Positions 23,924-36,812 of a stretch of 64,000 nucleotides of DNA are shown one piece after another. The notes beneath the pieces are model-generated. The model was not told where the DNA came from. It ran no database searches and was given only the letters and a program-made list of their open reading frames with translations. The DNA is from Mansonella perstans (lineage: Eukaryota > Nematoda > Chromadorea > Rhabditida > Onchocercidae). Position numbers and translations under genes: made by a program. The stretch covers positions 1 to 64,000 of the forward strand of contig JBAMDO010000099.1 in NCBI GenBank assembly GCA_037074765.1, read 5' to 3'. The stretch's first letter is position 1. The number at the start of each line of letters is the position of its first letter.

Positions 23924-25448
23924 CATAGCAATGTTTCAAACAATGATAATGTCCGAAAATGATTTTTTTTTTTTTTGAGAATTACTAAAAATTTTTCTTA
24001 CTGTAAATAATAGAAATTAATCAAGTTGAAAAATTTGCCAAATGATAGATGTCATTTTTTCTTTTTTTTTTGAAATAATCTTTTATTTGTTCTCTTTTAA
24101 TGTTGAACAAATTTTACCATATAACTTGGTTTTTAAAATAATTTGAAAATTTATAAATTTTTATGAGACTCTACCAATGGTAACACTTGAAGCGAGGCCT
24201 CCAGTTCGGTGCACCAAGGATGAAGTGCAAGAAACAAGCAAGATTAATGAAAGCATAGCACATCAGAAAGAAAAAATCAAACGATTGGCGCAATTCGATC
24301 CAATGCTGCCATCAGTATTGTCAATTCTGCTATTAACATCGTTAAAATTAAACTGCAAAAAAAAAACTTTCCATCAAAATAATGCATTCATTCAGTTATT
24401 TTAAAATGATTATTTCTAGCATTCTATTTAGATACTTATGATAATGTTACAATCATTTATCACTGCAATTAATACAGTATATAAATATTAATTAATATGG
24501 TAATTTAAACGCATAATAATAATTAGTAATGTATAATAATTAATTAATATGGTTTGTATTTATTTTTTCTTTTCAACAAATACAAAAGAATCAGTGCTTT
24601 TTATACCATCAAAATGGCTTATTCCATTATGTTAGCATTTGAAATAATCGTAAGAATGGTAAAACATCATCTTTTGCTATCGATTGCAAGAGACGTGGAG
24701 CACTTTAAGAATATTTATCAAAAAAAAATTGGAAAATTTTTTTCTTTTCTCGACAAATTGTATTAATATTAAAAAAAAAAACTGACGAATTAATTTTTGT
24801 TAATGAATAAAAGATATGAAATGACAAAAATGATAAATGCTTAATTACTGCAAAGACATTGTAGTGCAGCTCAAAAACATGATGTAAATGCGCCAATCAT
24901 AACTATCTATGCTGATGGCCAGGCTTATTCAGTCACTACCATACCAGATCCATTCATACTTTGTCCATATTTATTCCGTAATACAGGACCTAAAATTGGT
25001 TAAATTATAAATTTAAATGTCATTATTAAGTAAAACATATTACAGTATATAGTAAATTAAAAATGATGAAAAATTTCACACATAAAAATAAATATGAATG
25101 AATATCATATGTAGAATGGAATAATAATCATATAAAAATGAGTATGAATGAAATATACACATGAAGAATGAAAGAATAATCATATAAAATGAATATGAAT
25201 AAAATGTCATATAAATGTAGAATAGAATAAAATAAAAATAGTAAATGTTCAAAAATAAAAAATATTTTTTTACCAGTAATTGTTGATCCGAAAGCTAAAA
25301 TGAGAAAGAAATAAATGACTGATGTTGTTAATTGTGCGGCAATTGTTTCTTGAGGTATACTTTTTTGAGGATCTTTTAAATTACCTTAAAAATCACCTTT
25401 GTACTTAGTATGAAATTCAAAATTTGATCTTTAATAGCATAGGTGTTT

Positions 25449-25800
25449 GTTTGTTTGTTGTTGTTTTGTTTCAATGTTTATTTAATCCTAATAATTAATG
25501 CAGTATTCTTGATCAATGTACAATGAGAAATTTTAAAGAACAAATCCAATTACTTAATGCTACCATATATTTTGTAATAGAGATCAAAACATTGTTTGTT
25601 TGTTGTTGTTTTGTTTCAATGTTTATTTAATCCTAATAATTAATGCAGTATTCTTGATCGATGCACAATGAGAAATTTTAAAGAACAAATCCAATTACTT
25701 AATGCTACCATATATTTTGCAATAGAGATCAAAACATTGTTTGTTTGTTGTTGTTTTGTTTCAATGTTTATTTAATCGTTTCAGTGTTTATTTAATGTTT
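25449..25800. repeat. 145-bp tandem repeat in a pseudogene intron
   Basis: Units start at 25449, 25594 and 25739 (each GTTTGTTTGTTG...). The first two are near-identical; the third is cut short and followed by TTCAATGTTTATTTAAT-type short repeats. Confidence 0.9.
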
Positions 25801-26444
25801 CAATGTTTATTTAATTTTAAATAAACAACAACAATTATTTAATAAACAATAAAAACTATTAATGAATAAAAAAAATAAGCAACAAACAAACCGCTCATAT
25901 TGCATCTGTCATAATACCAGTAACACTTGAAAAATAGATCGCCATTACTACAAAAAATGTTGTTGTGAACTCCTAAAATTGTTTAGAACTAATTTATTCA
26001 TTAAATGGTAATTTACATACAAAGTAAAAAACTGATGACAAATTTTTTCTAAATTTAATAGCTTCAGGAAAAAAAAGAAGATGCAGGTGTGAGATATTAT
26101 TTTTGCAAACTGTACTATCACATTTTTCTTTTTCAGGAAATTCGTGGAGATGAGCAGCTGCTATAAATAAAAAAGGAAAAGTTAAAGGAACGATTGAATT
26201 TTCAATTTTCAATCAATAATTAACTTGTTAATACATTCATTTTTTTTCCTTCAATATATAACAATAACTACAAAACAATAACAGCAATAACTACAAAACG
26301 ATATTTTCATACAAGGTTAATTTATTATTTGTAACATATTGTTTTGGTGCTACTTCGCCTTCATTCATATAATGACTGCAACTTTGTTAAAATAGCTAAA
26401 AAACATGAATGATAAAGAATAACAAAAAAATTGGGAAAAAAAAA

Positions 26445-26870
26445 ACCTACTAGAAAAAATTGAAATGCTTACGTTAAACCAAATTAGAATGCTTAAGTCA
26501 AGTTCATTAAGGTATATTAAGCCAAAATGTCTATGAAACTGATAAATGATCAAAAATAAACAAAAAGGAAAAAATTCAAACAAAAATCGAAGCATAAGTT
26601 TGAAATGCTTAAGTTAAACTAATTAAGATAATTGGAACGGTTAAATTAAATTAATTAAAATATACCAAGCTAAAATGTGCAACAAACTGATAAATGATCA
26701 AAAATAAACAAAAAGGAAAAAATTCAAACAAAAATCGAAGCATAAGTTTGAAATGTTTAAGTTACTCTAATTAAGATAATTGGAATGATTAAATTAAATT
26801 AATTAACATATACCAAGCTAAAATGTGCAACAAACTGATAAATGATCAAAAACAGACAGTAAAAGAAAAG
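26445..26870. repeat. 148-bp tandem repeat, about three copies
   Basis: The word CTGATAAATGATCAAAAA recurs at 148-bp spacing (about 26539, 26687, 26835), with flanks GTTTGAAATG and TTAAATTAAATTAATTA repeated. It lies in an intron of the KCC pseudogene. Confidence 0.88.
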
Positions 26871-26961
26871 AAAAGAAGAAAAAAATCAATTAGCACAATT
26901 ATAGCGAAAGATGAAAAAATTGCGTAGTTGTTAAAAGTTGTTGTAAGAGTAGCAAGAAAAC

Positions 26962-27290
26962 TCAACCAAGCAACATACCACTCACAATGCTAGAGAAAGC
27001 CTTCTTACACGTTAGTGTATGGTTGCCGCACGAATGAATTGATGTACCACCAACGAAGACAACAAATAGCATTGCGATGTGTTTGATTGTCAAAGGTACA
27101 GTAATGACACAAATCGTCGTGTGTGGTCTTGGATGAATGTATTGGATGTATATGTTACTGGCATGCAGCAACATATTATCATCCAAAATAACACCCACGA
27201 TGATTTCATGGTGAAATACTCCTTTCAATGACACCAACGAAGATTGCTGCCATTGAGATAAGCATATATACCAATGAGATCTAAAACACA
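26962..27290 (-). pseudogene. Possible further KCC segment
   Basis: A long minus-strand frame contains LTIKHIAMLFVVFVGGTS followed by CGNHTLTCKKAF. Its position, between the YRVYG exon and the extracellular-loop exon, and its hydrophobicity fit the KCC stretch ACVIVSILAIYAGAI. The match is weak and splice edges are not clear, so it may be intronic. Confidence 0.3.
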
Positions 27291-30055
27291 GAACGAATGA
27301 TTTATGAAAGTTGGAAATTTTCAATTTTTACGAATGCTTTAACAAACCAATTCAAATGTACATTTAGCATGCATATTTGTATAAGTGATGGAAAATATGA
27401 TGATAGTGATAATTTATCAACTATAATGTATATTTATCAGATAAGTGATGAAAAATATGGTGAGATTGACAAAATGATCAAAAATATTGTGACAATAAAG
27501 TATTAAATAAATTGCTTAATTAACTTAAACTATTTCATTAATCTACAACAAATATTTAGAAGTGTTAAGTGAAAATCTGTGATAGCTAAGTAAGGAAATC
27601 TGCAAATTAACAGATTTTGAAAATAATTTGCAATATTTTACCAAACAATTCTTCAACAATTCTCATTTTGAAATATTTTTGTTTGAAAATACCAATTATC
27701 GAAAAGCCTAAATTTTATTTTTTAAAAAAATTGCAGCATGAATTATAGTATGAGCAATATGAATTATAGTATGAATCAAATTCAACTATGAAGAAGGACA
27801 TTTTATAATAATTTCTATTGATTACTTATATTTTAAATTCCAAAAAAAAAAAGTGGAAAACAAACAATTAGTACTGATGCAAAGAACTGTACAAATCGAA
27901 CATCAAGTGCGACAACAACAAATATGAATAATAAAATAATGGTACCATACACACGATAGTTATAAGATATCATTCCAGTAAAGCCTAAAAAATTTAAAAA
28001 AAAAATTTTACTTTTCATTAATTCATTATTATTTTCTATTAATTCATTATTCATTCTGGACATAATAATATCTGTCATGCTTATATTTAACTGAAATGCA
28101 TTATATAAATAATTCAAAAATAAATTGACAATTAAAATTTATAAAAACAACTAACCGGTATCATCGTGTACTGCTTGACCACCAACTGGCATATTTGGTG
28201 CTATATACAGCTAAATTTTTGGGTTTCAAATTAAATTAATTTTGAAAAAATAATAAAACTAAATTGCCAATCTAATTAATTAGTTGTTCTAATAAAAATC
28301 AAATTGCGACCTAATTAATTAGTTGTTTTAATCAAAATTAAAATAAGCTTGTAATTAAAATGCCATAACAGTATTATTTCTTTGTCGACTTGAAGAAATA
28401 CTTAAACTGCTGCAATAATATACATAGCGCATGCACATCATTTCCCAAATAAAACAATATGCCAACAGCGATACCAAATTCAGGTCCCAAATTTCGTGAA
28501 ATCGTATAATAAGTACCCCAGCTTCGATGACACTATTCGTTGCAATAGCGCTCAAACTGATCGATGTTAAAAAAGTTTATAATCAAATTAGAGGCTAATC
28601 ATCAAATTCACTTCAAGAAAATTTTCAGCACTTTGAAAAGGAATTTAATTTTTCGGTTATTTTTTCTTTTCACTTATTCAGTTCAGTTAAATCATATTTT
28701 GTTAAATCGGTAAAAACAAAAAAGTAAATTGAAAATGTTTCAAAGTTAAAATTAATTTTTGAAAAAAGGAAAAATCTAATTTCATTTTTATTATAACAAA
28801 TGATTTAAAAATACTAGAAGTGTACTATTGGATTGATTGTTAACAATTAATCTTCAGAAAAATTTTTTTAATACAATTGTGTAATTTAATGATAATGAAA
28901 TCATCCATCCATTCTTACACAAAACATGCACAGAAAAGTCATTGTAATGCACTGGCCAATTCCCATAATGCCAACGATCCAAATAATCGTAAAAATATGA
29001 TTGCACCAAAAATATGCTGTATAGTCGGTAAATACACACCCAAAATAATGCCAAGATTTGCCTTGATAACATAATCATGATAATAATCATAATTTAAATA
29101 ATAATTTTATGTCCAGTGAATAAGTAAATAGATTATTAAATTGAAATGTTATATTGAAAAAAAAAAAAAAAATGAAGGAATTTGACGATTTAAATTCATT
29201 TTTCATTAGAAAGCAAAATTTCGATTACTTTGCGCTTTTCAAATTCATTTCCACAAACTTAAATCTTATTTTTTTCCCATCATTAAATACCTTTTCATCT
29301 AATTGGAAATTATTATTTGCTAAATGATTTCAGTAAATTGATTAATTAATCTGATGCTAAAAATAGTACAAAGCTCTTATTATTTGATCTAGTGAGTTAC
29401 TTAATACATCATTATTTGATCCAATGAGTTAATTAATCACTCCACACTTTGTGTGTTAGTTTAAATTATAAGTTTACTGATTAAAGATATGTAATATTTG
29501 CTCTGATCTTTTCAACATTTAATATATAGTCCCAGACATCTGCGGCTCATAATTTTTGAAAGAGTGAATTTCAATAAAAATTTAGCTAATAATTTATCTC
29601 TTATATCACTATCATTATCATCATCATTTTAAGCGTCAGTAATATTGATTATTTGTTATGATTCAAAATATTAGATTCCTTTATAATTATTATTCCCATA
29701 TATATAATTTATCTGATAGCTTTATTAGCAGCACTTTAATTCATGATAACAATAAATTAGATTAATAAGATTCCTCTACTCTGATTATTACTATTCCATC
29801 AGTAATGTTCCGAATTTTTAATGCAAATTCTTTAAAATAATTTAGTTTTGGAAATGATTGGGAAGTTATGGAACGATAAAACGATAATTTCGGACCTTTT
29901 TTCGCATATCTTTATTATCATTAACATTTTGGACATTGAAACTTTTAAAAAGTGTGGTAATTAATGGAAGACTTTTATTACCAGCATACAATGATAATTT
30001 ATTAGCAACAGCAATACCTGCAATTCATGCAATCTTTTTATCATCAAACACAGAG

Positions 30056-33000
30056 GTATTTTTAGTGAAAATTGTCACACATATAAACAGTTGAATTTTT
30101 TTTCTGAAGTTATAACTTTCAGTTAAATATACCAGCGTAATTTACAAATAACATGTAATATCGCGAAAGAGGTAGATGTTAAATTTCAAAAAATCAAAAA
30201 TATTTATTCTGAATTTTGATTCAAAAAGAAAAATTAACTTAATCATAGGAAAGTTACTGTGAAATTTAAATGAAAAAATAAATCTAAAAATAAATGAAAC
30301 AAAAAATAATTCTACGACAAAAAATTTTTAAATAATTTTGATCAATTCAAAATACACAAATTTATACTTTTACAATTCTTAGTTGTAATTGTTAAACAGT
30401 TCAGGATAAATAACTTACTTCCATCTAATATACTATTGGTGTCACAACAGGATACTTTAGTATGATGTTCTGTCTTTTTGTCACCATTGTTAATCCAAAT
30501 TGTAATATTTTTTTTTCTAAAAATATTTGATAGTTAAGGTGAAATATTTGTGCTATAAAATTTTGGATAATAATATCATTAACGTGCTAACTGCGCAGTT
30601 AAGACTTATAATAATGAAATGCAAATGAATATATTAACAGGTAAATAATTAAACAATCAAGGAGTTATCAAGACTGATAAAGTGCAAGCGAATGCAAAAT
30701 TAGATGTGTATGTTTTTTAAATAAATCATAAAAAGTGGAGAAAATAAAATTTTTTGATTGTTTATGAAATTTACTAATTCATCTTTTTTTCTTTTCCCGT
30801 TTTGAGGTATTAACTAAAAGATATTAATATTAATTATTGATTAATATATCAGTTAATGTTTCTATACTAATGTATTGATATTTATTGTTTAATTTTTAAT
30901 AATTAACATTTAATTTTTAATGTTTAGTGTTTAATGTTTAATTTTTGATCCACGGAGTATTATCCAATATACACAATACAATCCATCAATTAATATTCAG
31001 AATTTATTGTTCGTAATGATAATTTTATCATTCATCCTGTCAAAACATAATGTTTTGTAGAATTTGAAAAGTTTTATGTTTTAAAATTTCACATTCATTA
31101 TTTTATATGAAAAATTCGAGAACATTTTTTCCACCTTTCATATTAGCTTCATTTGCTTACTTTTAAAATCTTTCTTAAAAAAAATTTATTTGCAAAAAAA
31201 AAGAAATTTTGTCACATATAATTAAATTCTACAATTAATTAAAAATTAAATGTTATTAAATTTTGTTATTTTTCTTTTTTGTCTTTTCTACTACTCCATT
31301 TGTTGTTCCAATAATTAATAATTAGACTAATGAATAGTATTAAATTTTAAAAAATGAAATATAGTGATAGATTTTGCTGTAATATTTGTATCACCATAAC
31401 CAATCTTCTTTTTTAATGTGCAATTAGTGGGAAAAAAAAATTTTATATCAAAGAGAAAATATTAGTTCAATGAAGTAAAAGAATTAGATGATATTGCAAT
31501 TTCACTGCGCTGACATTTTTTTTTGTACAAGCACACACTAACTTATGGATTCTAATATTAACTTTTATGGATGTAAACATCATTAATTGAATATCATAAA
31601 TTGCAGTATTAACAAAGTATGATGAGCAGGATGCTATTTTTATATTAATTAGAACTGGGAATTGAAGATGATCTCAGAAATCTAGCCATACATGAAAAAT
31701 TTCCTGATTTTAAAATTTTTATAATTCACCAATTAATAAAAATTTCCATTCCTTTTTGTGAAAACTTCTACAGCATGAATTTTTAAATTTTTAAAAAGTT
31801 AACGAAATCTTTGTTACTTTGGCTTTTCGATTAATCATCTATTTGTTAACTGCCTAGAAATTTCAGTGTAATACATGAAAAAATAAAGCCAAATATCGCA
31901 CAGCCATATCGTTATGATAATCATTTTCAGTCTTAATTAATTAGCAGACTAATTAACTTTCAACTTCGTTCGTAAAAAAAAAGGCTTAAGTTGCATAAAT
32001 TGTATTGTATGGGAAATGCCTTTTCATCGATTATGACTAAAAAGGAAAATAAAGAACAGTTGAATGGACATATTGCTTGCAACGAAGTGACAAGCGACTG
32101 ATAAGGAATGCTTTGTAAAAGCTTATCATTTGTTATCATTTGTTCAAAGATTCTTCCTTTTTTTCTCAAGAGAGATATATTCTATAGTTATGATACCTGT
32201 CTGCTATATGTTACTGGCCAAGTTATTGCTATAGAAGCTTTCATCCTGAATTGAATTATTTTAACCAATATCAGATACATAATGTTTAATGATGGATATC
32301 TCAATAACTTAATTGATAATTTCATTTAAAAAAAAGAGAATTGCATTGATCGAATTTTATAAAAGGTGGTATTTTAGCAGCAGGGTCATTCAAGTATCGA
32401 CAATTAATTACAATAAGAAAATTATTTTTTTGCAACGCCTGAAGAATGGACATATAATTGAGCTAAATTTATAACGTCTATAGCAACTAATTAATCTATT
32501 CATGAATATTTGATTATATTTCAAGATATTCGAATGAATAGCAATTTGTTTAAAATTCGATTGTCTTTGTCACATTACCTTTCTGTCACATTATCTCTTT
32601 TACCTCTGCATGCTAAATGATAATATCAAAAGAAACAAATCCATTCTTTTCTTCCAGCTTAATAAAGACAGCTACACTTAGATTACTGCGCAAGTAATGA
32701 AAATTATGCTGTAAAGTGACAAAATATTTCACAACGGAAAAATTTATTGAAATAAAATTCGAAAAAAATTACAACATTCAACCTTTTGAACAGAAACCAG
32801 CAAACTAAAATTAACTAATAAATGGGGCATGAAAAAATAATTGACTCTATAAAAGATAAGAATATAAGAAGTTTATTGAGTTTAGTACAAGCTATATATA
32901 TATAATCAACAGAGACAGTATCACAGAGACAAAAAAAGTTACAGTAATTAAGTTAAAGTCACGTAAATATGAAGGTATACATTAAAATGCAAATTGTAGG

Positions 33001-36000
33001 AAGTGTAAAAAAAAAAAAAACTTATTGAAAAAGATTTAATTAAACAAAAATTAATCATAAAATACAGATAAAACGGTGGAAGAAAAAAGGCACGAAAATT
33101 GCAAAAAAAAAAAAAAATAGATATAAGAAAGTATCAGCTGTAAAATGTGTAAAGAAAAAGTTGCAAAAATAAAGCCCACAATAAGATCTAGAAAAAGCAA
33201 AATGCAAACTGGGCAAAATTTATTTAAGCCATAAAAAAAGCACGATTGAGCTAACAGATAAAATGAAAAAGGAATAGGTCATTGAAATAATCGAATTGAA
33301 ATCAGAAATGCAATGAATTGTTCAATCGAAAGTTAAAATATAGCAAGAAAGCTGAAAAGTGAAACTGCTAGCAAGAATTTAAAATCGAAATTTGGATATA
33401 AAAAAAAATAATTTAATTTTTGAAGTTTCCCTTGAAGAAGTTTCACTCTCCTCCAACAAACCTACTAACTTTCGGCAATTTTTTTTTCATCTACATTTAT
33501 ATACACATGCCAAGCATATTCATGGTTCTTCACAAAGTATTACTGATCTGCAACTTTTAAGCGCAAAAATGAAATACGAAACCGATAAACGTAATCCAGC
33601 GCATATTAACATCTTCCCAAAAAGATAATTTTAACTTTCAGATTGATAATCCTGACATATTACTGCAATTAGCGGCAAGTTTAAGTATCACTAATACTTT
33701 TGCAACATTTTATAGCATTCAGAAAAGCTTAAAGTGCTGAATGCTGAATGATTGAATTAATATTATCTTTCAAAGGAAGTATAGTTTTGATACCTTACCT
33801 TAATTTCCTACAAAATCTCTGTCTAGTCAGTTAAGCCAATTAGCTGTGTAAAACTGACAGCTTACTGAGGTATTTGTAACAGTGTAAATGAAACCAATAT
33901 TAAAAATATCTCAACGATAATGAGCTTCAGTGAATTACAATTAAAAATTTCTAAGTCAGCAAATTAAAATCTGAAATTTTTAAGCCACTAATGAACTCTG
34001 CAAATTGCAAAATCCGACAAGCTAAGATCAAATTAAGAAAAGTTGGAAATTTTATGAGATATAGGAATTAAAAATAGTATTTTTTACCTATCATTAACTG
34101 ATTAGGTGGCAATGTTAAGCATTAAGTCAAACCATGTCGTAACGGATGTAACATTTGGTAGTCGTAAAATTTTGAATTACCAAGGTAATTCATCGTTATT
34201 TGTTCCAATTTTTTTTTTTTTTGACATTTTCTCTGTTTAAAATGGTTCTGCAACGTTCTGCAAGATAATTAATTGGGAAATTTCTAACCTTCTTAATTAC
34301 ATATCGATCTTATTGATAAAAAGCATTTTTCTATTCTGTTACCTTCACTAATTAATTAACAATTTTTTTAAATTAATGACATATTGTTCGCATTTGGCTT
34401 ATAAAGATACTTGACATAATGCAGTTTGGTATCACCTTTGGTGACATTTGGACCATACATATCACATTTAATTGGAATAAATGTATTGTGATAAAAAAGA
34501 AATGAAAATTTTGACATTTAATTTAAACGAGGAAAAGATTCATCAAAAACTCAAGAAGCGATAGGGGTACGGTCGCAATAATCAACCAAAAGCATGTAGA
34601 AGTACAGAAGAAAACAATTTCCGCCAATTAACTATCGCTCTTTTTCTTTGTCATAACATGTCAACATACATCTTTGCCCACTTTATCATCACTCACTATG
34701 CCGATCTTTACATATGTTACAGCAACCATTCTTTTTTCACAAGCAAGTAAATTGATGAAAGAAATGCTCATTTGCATTGCATGTATGCTTTCAATGAAGC
34801 ATAGAAATATTAGAGAAGGATACGACAAATTTGCATTAATTAGTTTTATCGTTTGTTATCTATGAATATAAACAATGCATTTTTTAATTACAACTTTCCA
34901 ATGTTTTATGTCTCAATGTATTGCTTATCAGATATACACACACATATATACACCGCTTGATAACATAGGTTTTACAAACGATAAGTATAGAAATGATAAG
35001 ATAAGTTTCAATTAAATCATGGAATTTCCTTTCACATCTCATCAAATTCAAAAAGCTTAGTAAAATTCAGTGATTTGAAATAAAGAATTCATATGCTGCA
35101 AATAAACATTTCATTGATCGACATAAATGAGAAAAAAACAAATAAAACTGAAAATGGATATTTTAAAACAAATAATTTTTTTTTTTTTAAAATCATAGGG
35201 TCAAAAAAAAAAAAAAAAAACCAAATTTGATAATTCCATATCAGAGCTTAAATTTGTTTATTTTTTAAAAAATTTTGTATAGAAATAGGACTTTATAACT
35301 TATGCATACACAAGCGTACACATATACGCCCATACAGGCACACATGCACGCATGCACAGACATACATTAAATTTTCAAAATTTGAATGAAATATACATTA
35401 ACTTGGAATCCAAAAACTAAAAATTTCTTTCAAACGGATTTAAACAGAAATTAACGTCATCTTATTTTTATATCACTTTTTGTTTAATTTACAAAAATTT
35501 TTGTATTTTAAAGTTAATAACAAAAAAAAAAAAAAGTGGCATAAAGTATGAGCGGTATATTTTTTAAAAATGGGTTTTTTTTTTTTTTTTGTGCATGATA
35601 ATAGCTAATAATAGTCACTCACGCAAAATGCAAACATTTGACGTATACAATGCTGCTTGATATGACATGTAATGTATACGTATATGTGTGTTTACTGCAA
35701 GCGCAATAATGAAAGTATGCCATTTACATGAATGGTAAAAAATGCAAGTTACATTGACAATAGCAATAGTATAAGATAGTTAACTTTTACACTTTTAACT
35801 TTAACTTTGTGAATTTTTACACGAAATTTGTCTGCTATTATTTTTGATCAAAAAAAAAAAAAAAAAAGTGAAGGGTTATTTGAAAGAATTGAAAATTAAT
35901 TCATCATCATTATGCAACCTTATCTGATACTGATCTTTAAAGGTTATAAACCCGACTACCAATTAAATACAAAACATTTATCATGATAATCTTTCAAATT

Positions 36001-36812
36001 ATTCACATCATTTGCTATTAACTATCTTTCCGGAATAATTAGTAAAGTTTTTCTACAAACTTTTTGCGCAGTTATATCAATGATTTGATGTCAACTAGAA
36101 AGTCATTAGTTAAATGATCGCTCAATTAAGCCTGGGATGTGTTGATTTTCAAAGCGGTTCTTTTGAAGATTTCCAGGCGGTTCTTTCGAAGGTTTTTTTG
36201 TATCTACGAATTTACAGTAAAAGTAACGACGTGCATGGGAGTTCCAACGTTTTATTATGGATTGATTTTTATTGCGGACTACAGTCATCAGTTCAAGAAG
36301 GTAACTGTGATGAATACTTTAAAAGAAAGTTTAGAATCAGGGATTTAATTGTTGTTTTGGATGAAAATCAGGACAATTGAAAGAATGGGAAAAATATTGC
36401 CAAGAAAGGAATCTCCAATGTTACCCTAATGCTAGTTGATGGTTGAAGGAGTACTTGTGAAATCCACACAAATAGTACCGGAAAGGCAACAGAAGAACTC
36501 TCCATTGCAACCTTACAAACAGACGGAAGCTCATCGCCATATCATCATATTTTTTGGAAGCAGAGGCAAAAACGTCTTACCAACTGCGCATATATTTAAG
36601 GATTCTTTGAACATCAATTCGAAAGTAACTTCTGCGGATAAATTGGATTCTCACAATTTGGTTCTTTTCATGTGAACTGTTTGTGCTTATAGGTTTACCA
36701 ATTTTCAAGTTTCATACGATAAATCAGCTATACAGTATCAGTGTTACAGTCGTATTTTTACATAATTTAGAATTTCGGATTGCCATCGAAAGTGTGCTTG
36801 TCATCATCAATA
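30056..36812. other. Long gene-poor stretch
   Basis: About 6.7 kb of AT-rich DNA with many poly-A runs and short frames. A plus-strand frame at 36139-36300 (TTCMGVPTFYYGLIFIADYS, followed by an AAG|GTAACT donor-like site) and another at about 36436-36675 look slightly coding but match nothing recognised. They may be 5' exons of the SUV39H transcript or of a separate gene. Confidence 0.4.

Larger units (their letters stand above)
20458..30055 (-). pseudogene. Degenerate K-Cl cotransporter (SLC12A4-7 / KCC type)
   Basis: Intact relatives carry K+ and Cl- out of the cell through 12 membrane helices. Exon-like blocks in gene order: about 29975-30055 (FDDKKIA, tentative); 28919-29061 (LGIILGVYLP, helix 1); 28405-28556 (SAIATNSVIEAG, LGPEFG); 28156-28210; 27875-27984 (YRVYGTIILL); 26050-26165 (CDSTVCKNN); 25893-25972 (SSVTGIM); 25274-25384 (NLKDPQKSIPQETIAAQLTT); 24849-24989; 24175-24352 ([13 protein letters not shown]); 23850-23960; 23252-23470 (KNWRPQLLLIANLPLAEHWR); 22670-22886 (LIQSCGIGPLRPNT); 22390-22558 ([14 protein letters not shown]); then poorly kept blocks at about 21660-21750, 21450-21560 and 20870-20970; and 20458-20676 (NYMEYLNVLTHNLRRVLLIR, ending GSEVITNYS). 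Lesions: in-frame stops at 30025, 25897, 24925, 24907, 24871, 24277 and 23431; frameshifts near 28980, 28515, 24266 and 22464; an 11-bp duplication at 23902-23923; loss of about 25 residues before KNWRPQ. Several exons remain open, so decay may be recent. Other copies in the genome cannot be judged. Confidence 0.88.
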
